From the NCBI GenBank assembly GCA_021786195.1, contig JAJYNS010000102.1:1-42900 (forward strand): DNA of 42,900 bases. Reading direction: 5' to 3'. Of the stretch, positions 1 to 9,656 are shown in pieces. The DNA is from Actinomycetes bacterium. Its GTDB lineage: Bacteria; Actinomycetota; Acidimicrobiia; Acidimicrobiales; Bog-793. The position numbers and the translations under genes are program-made. The notes under the pieces were generated by a model that searched no databases, was not told the origin of the DNA, and saw nothing but the letters and a program-made list of their open reading frames with translations. Within the stretch, counting starts at the first letter, position 1. Every line of letters starts with the position of its first letter.

Positions 1-314
1 AACAAGGTGTAGACGACGAAGCCGAGGTTGTACAGCCGGACACGCCCGTAGATGTCGCCCAGGCGGCCGAAGTTGACGACGAGCACGCTCGTCACGACGA
101 GGAAGCCGAGGAGCATCCAGAGCAGGTAGAAGCTGTTCCCGGGCTGGAGCGGGTCGAGGTGGATCCCGTCGAAGATGTCCGGCATGGCGATGAGCGTGAT
201 CGAGCCGTCGATCGTCGCCATGAGGACGCCGAGGGTGACGTTGAACAGCGCCGTCCACTTGTAGCGGTCCTCGGCCGCGGGGGAGCCTGGGGAGGTCCTG
301 GGGGCCGGGCGCAT
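1..314 (-). CDS. MFS transporter, N-terminal part (cut by window edge)
   Basis: The reading frame starts at an ATG (complement of 312-314) and runs off the left edge, so only about 104 residues are visible. After a short polar N-terminus with a Tyr-Lys-Trp stretch, a first hydrophobic helix contains an ATIDGSI segment. A second helix (around FYLLWMLLGFLV) is followed by a Gly-Arg-Leu-Gly-Asp-x-Tyr-Gly-Arg loop, the MFS motif A between helices 2 and 3. The pattern fits the 14-helix drug:H+ antiporter group (DHA2, EmrB/QacA-like), but the substrate cannot be predicted. It is transcribed away from the GNAT gene's 3' end, in the same direction. Confidence 0.85.
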   Translation of the reverse strand, partial: MRPAPRTSPGSPAAEDRYKWTALFNVTLGVLMATIDGSITLIAMPDIFDGIHLDPLQPGNSFYLLWMLLGFLVVTSVLVVNFGRLGDIYGRVRLYNLGFVVYTL

Positions 315-398
315 TGTCCTTAGCGTAACGAAGGATCGCGCCTGCCCGGGGCCCCGGGGCCGAAGGGCGGCGAGCGGCTTCGGCCGCCGGCCGGGAGC

Positions 399-845
399 TC
401 AGCCGCCCCCGAGCTCCCGCCGCCAGACGTTGGTGTCCCGGCGGACGAACCCGCAGCGCTCGTACAACCGGTTCGCCTCGCCTCGGCTCGGTCGCGAGGT
501 GAGGTCGACGGTGCGCGCCCCGGCTGAGCGCGCCGTCTCGAGGGCCTCGGCCACGAGCGCCGCGCCGATGCCACGCCCCCGGCTCGCCTCGTCGACGACG
601 ACGTCCTCGACGATCGCCCGCACCCCTGTCGGGATCCGGAACACGACGAGCGTGAGCATCCCGACGACCTCCTCGCCGATCCTCGCGAGGAACAGCGACG
701 TCCCCGGGCTCGCCGCGATCGCCGAGAGCGTCGCCGGATCGGGGGGCGGGGCGGAGGACAGCTGGGGCATCAGGCGAGCGACCGCGGCGACCTCCTCGGG
801 CGCCGGCTCGAGAACGCGCTCGACGACGACGGGTGGCTCGTCCAC
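399..845 (-). CDS. GNAT family N-acetyltransferase
   Basis: A 148-residue protein with the GNAT fold: a central strand EEVVGMLTLVVF, then VEDVVVDEASRGRGIGAALV, where the Arg-Gly-x-Gly-Ile-Gly-x-Ala loop is the acetyl-CoA pyrophosphate-binding motif A. A C-terminal NRLYERCGFVRRDTNVW segment is the usual motif B. The GTG at 845 gives a normal family length. The frame stays open upstream to 1028, but that extension is Pro/Arg-rich with no domain character and looks like antisense noise. GNAT enzymes transfer acetyl from acetyl-CoA to an amine; the acceptor here is unknown. The protein is cytoplasmic. Confidence 0.85.
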   Translation of the reverse strand: MDEPPVVVERVLEPAPEEVAAVARLMPQLSSAPPPDPATLSAIAASPGTSLFLARIGEEVVGMLTLVVFRIPTGVRAIVEDVVVDEASRGRGIGAALVAEALETARSAGARTVDLTSRPSRGEANRLYERCGFVRRDTNVWRRELGGG

Positions 846-1005
846 CCGCCGAGCGTAACCGTCTCGAGGGTCCCGCGGCCGGCACGTGCTTGCGTCGGCG
901 GCGTTCGGGCGGTGCCCTGCCCAGTGGTCTCGCAGCAGCGTCCGGGTGCGTCGGGGCAGGCCCCTGCCTGCCGGTAGTCTGGCGGGAGGCGAGGGAGGAG
1001 CAGGG

Positions 1006-1914
1006 ATGCGAGTGGGGCGCAGGGGCAAAGCGGAGCGCTTCGCCGTGTCGCTCGGGCGGAGCAGGCGCGCCTGGCCGTGGGGGCGTCAGTCGCGCGCCGG
1101 GCGCCGGGCGAGCGTCGTCGTGGCTGCCTTCGACGGGTGGAACGACGCGGGGGAGGCGGCCTCCCGGGCGGTCGGCCATCTCGGGCTTGCCTGGGGCGCG
1201 GTGCCGGTCGCCGAGATCGATCCCGAGGAGTTCTTCGACTTCACCGACCTGCGGCCGGAGGTCTCCATCGTCGAAGGAGAGCAGCGCGAGGTCTCCTGGC
1301 CCGCGACGACGGTGTCCTTTGCCGGTGGGGATCCCGAGGGGCCCGACGTCGTGCTCCTCGAGGGGCCCGAGCCGCACCTGCGCTGGGGTCACTACTGCGA
1401 CGCGGTGGTCGCGCTCGCGCGCCGGGCGCGAGCGGCGAGGGTCGTGATGCTCGGTGCCTACCTGTCCGAGGTGTCCCACGCCCGGCCGGTCCCGCTGAGC
1501 GGGGTCTCGAGCGACGGGGGGCTGCTCGCACGGCACGGCCTCGGCCCGACGCTCTACGAGGGGCCGACCGGGATCGTCGGCGTGCTCGGCCCCGCGCTCG
1601 CCCGGGCCGGGATCGCCGCGACGTCTATCTGGGCGAGCGTGCCCTACTACTCAACCCCGGTGTCGGCGAAGGCGGCGCTCGCGCTCGTGCGCATCGCCGC
1701 CCAGATCGTCGGTCGGCCGGTCGAGACGTCCGGGCTCGAGGAGGAGGCCGCCGAGTACGAGCGGCGGATGGACGAGCTCGTGCGCGACGACGAGAACGTC
1801 GCCGCCTACGTAGCCCGCCTGGAGGAGATGGAAGACATCGTCGGCGCCGGGCTCTCCGCGGAGGGGCTCGCCGAGGAGATCCAGCGCTACCTGCGCGGCA
1901 GGCAGCTCGGCTGA
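1006..1914 (+). CDS. PAC2 family (proteasome assembly chaperone 2-like) protein
   Basis: A 302-residue protein of the PAC2 family (Pfam PAC2, COG2047-like), common in actinobacteria. The hallmark AAFDGWNDAGEAAS segment lies near the N-terminus, followed by EIDPEEFFDFTDLRP and GPEPHLRWGHY. A later GLL...YEGPTGIVGVLGPALARAG region and a Glu-rich C-terminal helix complete the family pattern. The ATG at 1006 follows GGGAGGCGAGGGAGGAG, a strong ribosome binding region, so it is preferred over the open frame back to 886. The family fold resembles eukaryotic proteasome assembly chaperones, but its bacterial role is not settled. The next small gene overlaps its stop codon (TGATG). Confidence 0.88.
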   Translation: MRVGRRGKAERFAVSLGRSRRAWPWGRQSRAGRRASVVVAAFDGWNDAGEAASRAVGHLGLAWGAVPVAEIDPEEFFDFTDLRPEVSIVEGEQREVSWPATTVSFAGGDPEGPDVVLLEGPEPHLRWGHYCDAVVALARRARAARVVMLGAYLSEVSHARPVPLSGVSSDGGLLARHGLGPTLYEGPTGIVGVLGPALARAGIAATSIWASVPYYSTPVSAKAALALVRIAAQIVGRPVETSGLEEEAAEYERRMDELVRDDENVAAYVARLEEMEDIVGAGLSAEGLAEEIQRYLRGRQLG

Positions 1915-2138
1915 TGGGGGTGCGCGCCGACTGCCGTCACTACGTGATGCGCAGCGTCGGGTCCGGGGATCGCGTCGAGCAGTGCCGGGTCGGCGCCGGC
2001 GGGCACGCGCCCTTCGCCTGCCCCGACGGCTGTGTGCTGTTCGAGGCGCGCGCCACGTCCTCGGCGGGATGGCGGGTGCGCGGGGAGGGGCAGCGGCGCG
2101 AGCCGGGCGGGCACGCCGGCCCGGAGCCCCGCCCCTGA
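1914..2138 (+). CDS. Small Cys/His-containing protein of unknown function
   Basis: A 74-residue reading frame whose ATG overlaps the PAC2 stop codon (TGATG), so the two are probably translationally coupled. The first 45 residues hold Cys7, His9, Cys25, Cys36 and Cys40, the last two as CPDGC. That spacing could bind zinc or an Fe-S cluster. The last 30 residues are Gly/Arg/Pro-rich and probably disordered. I do not recognise a named family. The overlap and the ordered Cys spacing argue for a real gene; composition alone would not. Confidence 0.6.
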   Translation: MGVRADCRHYVMRSVGSGDRVEQCRVGAGGHAPFACPDGCVLFEARATSSAGWRVRGEGQRREPGGHAGPEPRP

Positions 2139-2157
2139 GGCCTGGCTGCGGCCCGGG

Positions 2158-2394
2158 TCAGCTCTCGAGCACGTCGCCGAGACGCTCGACGCTGACGCCT
2201 GCCTCCTCCAGCCAGACGACGGCATCCTCGACTGCGTTCGTGTCGCCGTCGAGCTCGCAGACGACCCATCCCGCCCCCTCCTCGACGGCCGCCCTCCGGA
2301 TGTTCGGCTCGACGTCGAAGCGCCGGACGAGCCGGGCGAGGACGGGCTCGCGAACGAGGGAGTCCGGGAAGACGAGGCGCACCCGGGCCTTCAC
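2158..2394 (-). CDS. Stand-alone NIL domain protein
   Basis: A 78-residue protein made of little more than one NIL domain, the ferredoxin-like fold seen at the C-terminus of methionine importer ATPase MetN and in NIL-ferredoxins. Recognisable segments are RVRLVFPDSLVREPVLARLV, FDVEPNIRRAAVEEGAGWVV, and a DGDTNAVEDAVVWLEEAGVSVE helix. The GTG at 2394 overlaps the larE stop (GTGA, four bases), so it is the last gene of the chdC-larE-NIL operon. NIL domains bind methionine in MetN and are linked to sulfur transfer in NIL-ferredoxin homocysteine synthesis. A sulfur-related partner role with LarE is inference. Confidence 0.8.
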   Translation of the reverse strand: MKARVRLVFPDSLVREPVLARLVRRFDVEPNIRRAAVEEGAGWVVCELDGDTNAVEDAVVWLEEAGVSVERLGDVLES

Positions 2395-3257
2395 GGACGG
2401 GGGCTCCTTCGAGCCTCGAGCGCGGCACGCGACAGGTTGCCCGGCCGGAGCCCCTCGAGGTCCAGCGTGACGTAGCGGTAGCCGGCGCCGTGCAGGGCGG
2501 CGACGACCTCCTCCCGGCGCTCGACGGCGAGGGCTAGGTCGGCCTCGGGCAGCTCCACCCGGGCGAGGTCGCCGTAGTGGCGGACGCGAAGCGCCCTGAA
2601 GCCGATCCTCCTCAGCGCCGACTCCGCGCGGGCCAGCCGGCCGAGCAGGTCGGCCGAGATCCTCGTGCCGTGGGGGACGCGTGAGGCGAGGCAGGCCGCC
2701 TGGGGCTTGTCCCAGGTGCGCAGGCCGAGGGCACGGGACAGCTCGCGCACGGCGGCCTTCGAGAGGCCTGCGTCGACGAGCGGGAAGACCGCGCCGGCCG
2801 AGCGGGCGGCGACCTGGCCGGGACGGTGGTCGCCGAGGTCGTCCAGGTTGACGCCGAGGGCGACGACGGCGCCCTCGGCTGAGGCGAGGGGCGTGAGCGC
2901 GTCCATCAGCTGGACCTTGCAGTGGAAGCAGCGGTCGAGCCCGTTCGCCGCGTAGTCGCCGACCTCGAGCTCGTGGGTCTCGACGGTGCCCCAGCGCAGC
3001 CCCCACTCCGCCGCGAGCGCGGCGCAGTCCTCGAGCTCCTCGGGCGCGAGGGAGGGTGACACCGCCGTCACGCAGCGCACCCGGTCGGCGCCGAGCAGGC
3101 GAGTGGAGGCGGCGGCGAGGAGGCCGGAGTCCGCACCGCCGGAGAAGGCGACGACGACCCGTTCGAGCGACTCGAGCTCCCTGCAGAGCCGAGCCAGCCG
3201 TGGGTCCCCGGCGGTGCCCGCCCGGAGCTCCTCCGCGGCGCCCAGGGCGTCGCTCAC
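2391..3257 (-). CDS. larE: LarE-like ATP-dependent sacrificial sulfur transferase
   Basis: A 288-residue PP-loop ATP pyrophosphatase. The SGGADS nucleotide-binding loop is at residues 39-44 and is followed by a DRCFHCK pair of cysteines and an AACLASR segment. The last contains the conserved cysteine region of LarE proteins. LarE converts the carboxylates of a pyridinium precursor to thiocarboxylates for the nickel-pincer cofactor of lactate racemase. The three cysteines resemble LarE variants thought to carry an Fe-S cluster rather than sacrifice a single Cys. The GTG at 3257 overlaps the stop of the upstream chlorite-dismutase-family gene (GTGA). No larA, larB or larC lies in the window, so the true acceptor is open. 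Confidence 0.82.
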   Translation of the reverse strand: MSDALGAAEELRAGTAGDPRLARLCRELESLERVVVAFSGGADSGLLAAASTRLLGADRVRCVTAVSPSLAPEELEDCAALAAEWGLRWGTVETHELEVGDYAANGLDRCFHCKVQLMDALTPLASAEGAVVALGVNLDDLGDHRPGQVAARSAGAVFPLVDAGLSKAAVRELSRALGLRTWDKPQAACLASRVPHGTRISADLLGRLARAESALRRIGFRALRVRHYGDLARVELPEADLALAVERREEVVAALHGAGYRYVTLDLEGLRPGNLSRAALEARRSPRP

Positions 3258-3955
3258 CGCCGGCGGGCGCCCGAGCCCGCGCCGATCGCGTCGAGCACCT
3301 CGGCGATCGGCGCGACGGTGCCCACGAGGAAGGGGCCGAAGTCCGCGAAGCGCGCCGAGGCCTCGTCGAAGCGCATCGAGTACACGCAGGCCTTGATCTC
3401 GTCGAGGCTGGTGGCGAAGAGGGTGACCCCCCACTCGAAGTCGTCGAGGCCCGTCGAGCCCGTGACCAGCTGGAGGACCCGGCCGTGGAACTTCCGCCCG
3501 ACGGCGCCGTGCGCGAGCATCAGGCCGAGCCGCTCCTCGTAGCCGAGCCGGTACCAGTTGTCGGCTTCACCCCGGCGCTTGGACATCGGGTAGAAGCAGT
3601 ACGCCGGCATGCCTGCCGGCGGGAGCACCGGGCGCAGGCGGGCGTTGCGCAGCTGCTCGGGCGCTCCGGCCGCGTACTCGGAGACCTCGGTCAGCGAGAC
3701 GTAGGAGTACTCGACGGCGCAGCCGGCGCGCCGGACGTCGGTCTGGAGCTCGCGCAGCCGCTCGGGCGAGGGGCCGAGCGCCATGATGCCGAGGTCGGCC
3801 TTGTGGCCGAGCATCGCCGCGGTGACGACCTGGTGACCGTCGGCCTCGCACTTGGCGGCCGCGAGCTCGAGCGCTTCGGCGCTCGTCGCGTCGGAGACCT
3901 TGCAGAACAGGTGGAGGACGCCCCAGCCGCTCGCCCTCGACCCCTCGTCGGCCAC
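3254..3955 (-). CDS. chdC: Coproheme decarboxylase (ChdC/HemQ), chlorite dismutase family
   Basis: A 233-residue chlorite-dismutase-family protein with the features of coproheme decarboxylase, the last step of the coproporphyrin-dependent heme pathway (coproheme III to heme b, using H2O2). The Tyr-Pro-Met-Ser-Lys motif places the catalytic Tyr at 122 and Lys at 126. His149 (LAHG) matches the proximal heme ligand, Gln162 the distal glutamine and Arg108 the propionate-binding arginine. The relative spacing (-14, 0, +4, +27, +40) equals that of the Firmicutes enzymes as I recall them. GTG start at 3955. It heads a coupled operon with larE and the NIL gene; other heme genes are not visible. Confidence 0.88.
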   Translation of the reverse strand: MADEGSRASGWGVLHLFCKVSDATSAEALELAAAKCEADGHQVVTAAMLGHKADLGIMALGPSPERLRELQTDVRRAGCAVEYSYVSLTEVSEYAAGAPEQLRNARLRPVLPPAGMPAYCFYPMSKRRGEADNWYRLGYEERLGLMLAHGAVGRKFHGRVLQLVTGSTGLDDFEWGVTLFATSLDEIKACVYSMRFDEASARFADFGPFLVGTVAPIAEVLDAIGAGSGARRR

Positions 3956-3999
3956 GAGGCGATGCTACCCGGCCGGCCGCAAGGCGAGAGCCGGGCGCG

Positions 4000-4034
4000 C
4001 ACCGGCCCCGCACGCCGTGCGCGCGGGGCCGGTG
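4000..4034 (-). terminator. Strong hairpin after groEL
   Basis: A perfect 12-bp inverted repeat (CACCGGCCCCGC at 4000-4011, its complement at 4023-4034) with an 11-base loop sits between the groEL stop and the chdC start. There is no T-run, as is common in high-GC actinobacteria. It could end groEL transcription and separate it from the chdC operon. Confidence 0.55.
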
Positions 4035-4069
4035 GGGGGCCAAGGTGGGCCCGAGGGAACGAGGCCCGA

Positions 4070-7110
<3,041 letters not shown>

Positions 7111-7114
<4 letters not shown>

Positions 7115-7386
7115 CCGCCGGCGACCGCCGGCACGACCGAGAGCGTCTGACCGTCGGCGACCGGGGTGTCGAGCCCCTGGAGGAACCGGACGTCCTCGTC
7201 GGCGAGGAAGACGTTGACGAACCGGCGCAGCGAGCCCCGCTCGTCGAGGATCCGCTCGCCGATCCCGGGGTGGGCGGCCTCGAGCGACGACAGGGCCTGG
7301 CGCACGGTCGTCGCCTCGACCGGGACCTCGCCGGCGCCGCCGGTCAGCTGGCGGAGCTGGGTCGGGATGCGGATGGTGACGCTCAT
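7111..7386 (-). CDS. MoaD/ThiS-family sulfur carrier protein
   Basis: A 91-residue ubiquitin-like sulfur carrier. It starts VTIRIPTQLRQLTGG, has a VRQALSSLEAAHPGIGERIL helix, and ends in Val-Ala-Gly-Gly. The C-terminal Gly-Gly is the site that is adenylated and converted to a thiocarboxylate. The ATG at 7386 overlaps the stop of the threonine synthase gene by four bases (ATGA), so both lie under the SAM-I riboswitch. The best-known relatives next to PLP enzymes are CysO (with CysM) and HcyS (homocysteine synthesis). A dedicated role with the neighbouring PLP enzyme is inference. A second MoaD-like gene lies in the Moco cluster at 29450-29686. Confidence 0.85.
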
Positions 7387-8630
7387 CGGTGTCCTTCCTC
7401 CTCGAGACGCCGCTCGGCGTCGACGAACGCGCCGAGGTTCGGTGCGATGACCGCCGACGGGCCGGCCCCGTCGCCGAGGGCCTCGACGGTCTTCAGGCCG
7501 GTCCCGGTCACGTAGGCGACGACGCGCTCGTCGGGCCGGACGACGCCCGAGGCGGCGAGGCGTGCCAGCGCGGCGATAGTCACGCCGCCAGCGGTCTCGG
7601 CGAAGATCCCCTCCGTGCGGGCGAGCAGGCGGATGCCGGCGACGATCTCCTCGTCGGTCACCGCCGCGACGGCGCCGCCGCTCGAGCGGACCGCCTCGAG
7701 CGCGTACCAGCCGTCGGCAGGGTTGCCGATGGCGATCGACTTGGCGATCGTCGAGGGCTTGACAGGCCGGACGAGGTCCGAGCCCTCGGCGAAGGCGGTC
7801 GCGACCGGGGCGCACCCGGCCGCCTGGGCTCCCGAGACGCGCACGAGGCCGCGCTCCACCAGGCCGACCTCGGCGAGCTCGCCGAAGCCCTTGTGGACCT
7901 TGGTGAGCTGGCTCCCCGAGCCCACCGGGACGACGACGTGGTCCGGGAGGCTCCATCCGAGCTGCTCGGCGACCTCGAACGCGAGCGTCTTCGAGCCCTC
8001 CGAGTAGTAGGGGCGGATGTTGACGTTCACGAAGGCCCAGTCCGGGCGCTCGCTCGCGAGCTCGGCGCAGAGCCGGTTGACGTCGTCGTAGCTGCCCTCG
8101 ACGGCGACGAGCTTCGCGCCGAAGACGGCGGTGGTCTGGATCTTCACCCGCTCGAGGTCGCTCGGGACGAAGACGTAGGCCTCCATCCCGGCCCGAGCCG
8201 AGTGCGCCGCGACCGAGTTCGCGAGGTTGCCCGTCGAGGCGCAGGCGGCGACCTTGAACCCGAGCTCTCGCGCCCTGGTCAGGGCCACCGAGACCACCCG
8301 GTCCTTGAACGACCCCGTGGGGTTTCGGGTGTCGTCCTTGACGTACAGCTCGCCGAGCCCGAGCTCGGCGGCGAGGCGGTCGGCACGCACCAGCGGGGTG
8401 AGCCCCGCGCCGAGGTCCACGGGCGCCTCGGCACCGGCCGGCAGCAGGTCGGCGTAGCGCCAGATCGTCGCCGGGCCGGCGGCGACCCGCTCCCGGGTCA
8501 TGACCGCCGCGACGGCCGGGTAGTCGTAGACGACCTCCAGGGGGCCGAAGCAGAAGTCGCAGACGTGCGCGGCCGTCGCCGGATGGGTGCGGCCGCACTC
8601 CCGGCAGCGCAGCGCGTCGATCCGTCCCAC
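7383..8630 (-). CDS. thrC: Threonine synthase (or threonine-synthase-like homocysteine synthase)
   Basis: A 415-residue fold-type II PLP enzyme. An N-terminal zinc ribbon has Cys9, Cys12, Cys24 and Cys27. The PLP-binding lysine is Lys109 in NPTGSFKDR, ASTGNLANS binds substrate, and the PVGSGS loop binds the cofactor phosphate. Threonine synthase converts O-phosphohomoserine to threonine. The GTG at 8630 sits seven bases after AAGGAGG. That Shine-Dalgarno directly follows the 3' arm of a SAM-I riboswitch, and the next gene encodes a sulfur carrier, which is unusual for a pure threonine gene. It could instead, or also, use a thiocarboxylated carrier to make homocysteine from O-phosphohomoserine. 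Sequence alone cannot decide. Confidence 0.88.
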   Translation of the reverse strand: MGRIDALRCRECGRTHPATAAHVCDFCFGPLEVVYDYPAVAAVMTRERVAAGPATIWRYADLLPAGAEAPVDLGAGLTPLVRADRLAAELGLGELYVKDDTRNPTGSFKDRVVSVALTRARELGFKVAACASTGNLANSVAAHSARAGMEAYVFVPSDLERVKIQTTAVFGAKLVAVEGSYDDVNRLCAELASERPDWAFVNVNIRPYYSEGSKTLAFEVAEQLGWSLPDHVVVPVGSGSQLTKVHKGFGELAEVGLVERGLVRVSGAQAAGCAPVATAFAEGSDLVRPVKPSTIAKSIAIGNPADGWYALEAVRSSGGAVAAVTDEEIVAGIRLLARTEGIFAETAGGVTIAALARLAASGVVRPDERVVAYVTGTGLKTVEALGDGAGPSAVIAPNLGAFVDAERRLEEEGHR

Positions 8631-8636
8631 GAGGGT

Positions 8637-8644
8637 GCCTCCTT
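8637..8644 (-). promoter_or_regulatory. Ribosome binding site of thrC
   Basis: AAGGAGGC on the minus strand, seven bases before the GTG at 8630. It touches the end of the riboswitch P1 helix, so aptamer folding could control its access. Confidence 0.7.
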
Positions 8645-8645
8645 G

Positions 8646-8781
8646 CTCATCGGTCGGGCATTGGCACCTGGTGGTCCCGACCCGGCGGCCGTCCGGCCGA
8701 CCGAGCCCGTGGAGGCTCCCGTCCCGGGACCCACTGGTTGCCGCGGCGTCGCAGGGCCCGTCCCTCAGCCGCTCTTGATGG
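8646..8781 (-). promoter_or_regulatory. SAM-I (S-box) riboswitch upstream of thrC
   Basis: The minus strand carries, in order, the conserved S-box blocks: ATCAAGAG (8772-8779), GAGGGA (8761-8766), GGGCCC, GGCAACC (8736-8742), a long GC-rich P3 arm, AGGTGCCAA (8661-8669) and GATGAG (8646-8651). GCGGC before the GAGGGA block pairs with GCCGC before GGCAACC to make P2, and CATC/GATG closes a short P1. These blocks define Rfam RF00162. The aptamer binds S-adenosylmethionine, and in this family ligand usually turns expression off. The ribosome binding site follows at once, with no run of T, which suggests translational control. Confidence 0.92.
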
Positions 8782-8788
8782 TGCGACC

Positions 8789-8817
8789 AGTGTGGTCGAC
8801 GCGGCAGGGCTCGTCAA
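8789..8817 (-). promoter_or_regulatory. Possible promoter of the thrC riboswitch transcript
   Basis: TTGACG (complement of 8812-8817) and CACACT (complement of 8789-8794) are separated by 17 bases. The expected transcription start falls a few bases before the conserved 5' end of the aptamer. The -35 is good and the -10 poor, so the call rests mainly on position. Confidence 0.4.
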
Positions 8818-8861
8818 CCTCGGACGTTGCCGCCCCGGGGGCGAGCGGCGAAGATGGCCGG

Positions 8862-9656
8862 GTGACGGGCTCGGACGGGTCGATCGCCACGTTCGACCAC
8901 CGGGGGCTCCCCATGGCGGAGGTGCGCCGCCTGAAGGGCGAGGCGCGGGTGGCCGTCTGCATACCGGCGCGAGACGAGGCGGCGACCGTCGGCCAGGTGG
9001 TCGGGACCGTCCGAGCGGCCCTGATGGGCGACGGCGGGCTCGTCGACGAGCTCGTCGTGGTCGACGACGGCTCGCTCGACGCGACGGCGCTCGTCGCCGA
9101 GCGCGCCGGTGCCCGGGTGGTGCCGAGCTCCCCGCCCGGCGGCGGGCCGCGGGGCAAGGGGGGCGCCATGGCTGTGGGGGTCGAGGCGACGGCGGCAGAG
9201 GTCGTCGTCTTCCTCGACGCGGACGTGACGAGCGTCCGGCCCCACTACGTCTCCGGTCTCGTCGGGGCCCTGCTCGGCCGGCCGGGGACCGCGCTCGTCA
9301 AGGGCTTCTACACCCGCCCGATCCACGGGCGGCCGACCGGTGGGGGGCGGGTCACCGAGCTCGTCGCCCGCCCGCTGCTCTCGTTGCTCTTCCCGCACCT
9401 CGCTCCCGTCGAGCAGCCCCTTGCCGGCGAGACGGCCGCCTGGCGGAGCGTCCTCGAGGAGGTCGGGCTCGCAGACGGCTACGGCGTGGAGATGGCGCTG
9501 CTGCTCGACGTCGCGCAGCGCTACGGCGCGGCGTCGATCGCCCAGGTGGACCTGGGCACGAGGGCGCATCGGAACCGGAGCCTCGAGGAGCTCTCGCCGA
9601 TGGCTCGGGAGGTGATCGCCGTGGCCCTGGCTCGAGCCGGCATCCTGGCCCGTTGA
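8862..9656 (+). CDS. gpgS: Glucosyl-3-phosphoglycerate synthase (GT81)
   Basis: A 264-residue GT-A glycosyltransferase matching GpgS. ARVAVCIPARDEAATVGQVV opens the nucleotide-sugar fold, VVVDDGSLDAT follows, then a GPRGKGGAM segment and the metal-binding DAD at residues 119-121. LVKGFYTRP, VEQPLAGETAAWR and GVEMALLLDVAQRYG are typical of the family. The enzyme joins NDP-glucose and 3-phosphoglycerate, the first step to glucosylglycerate, a compatible solute and a precursor of mycobacterial methylglucose polysaccharide. The GTG at 8862 gives a normal, slightly short N-terminus. The next gene starts within its stop codon. It diverges from thrC, with the promoter/riboswitch region between them. 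Confidence 0.88.
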   Translation: MTGSDGSIATFDHRGLPMAEVRRLKGEARVAVCIPARDEAATVGQVVGTVRAALMGDGGLVDELVVVDDGSLDATALVAERAGARVVPSSPPGGGPRGKGGAMAVGVEATAAEVVVFLDADVTSVRPHYVSGLVGALLGRPGTALVKGFYTRPIHGRPTGGGRVTELVARPLLSLLFPHLAPVEQPLAGETAAWRSVLEEVGLADGYGVEMALLLDVAQRYGAASIAQVDLGTRAHRNRSLEELSPMAREVIAVALARAGILAR

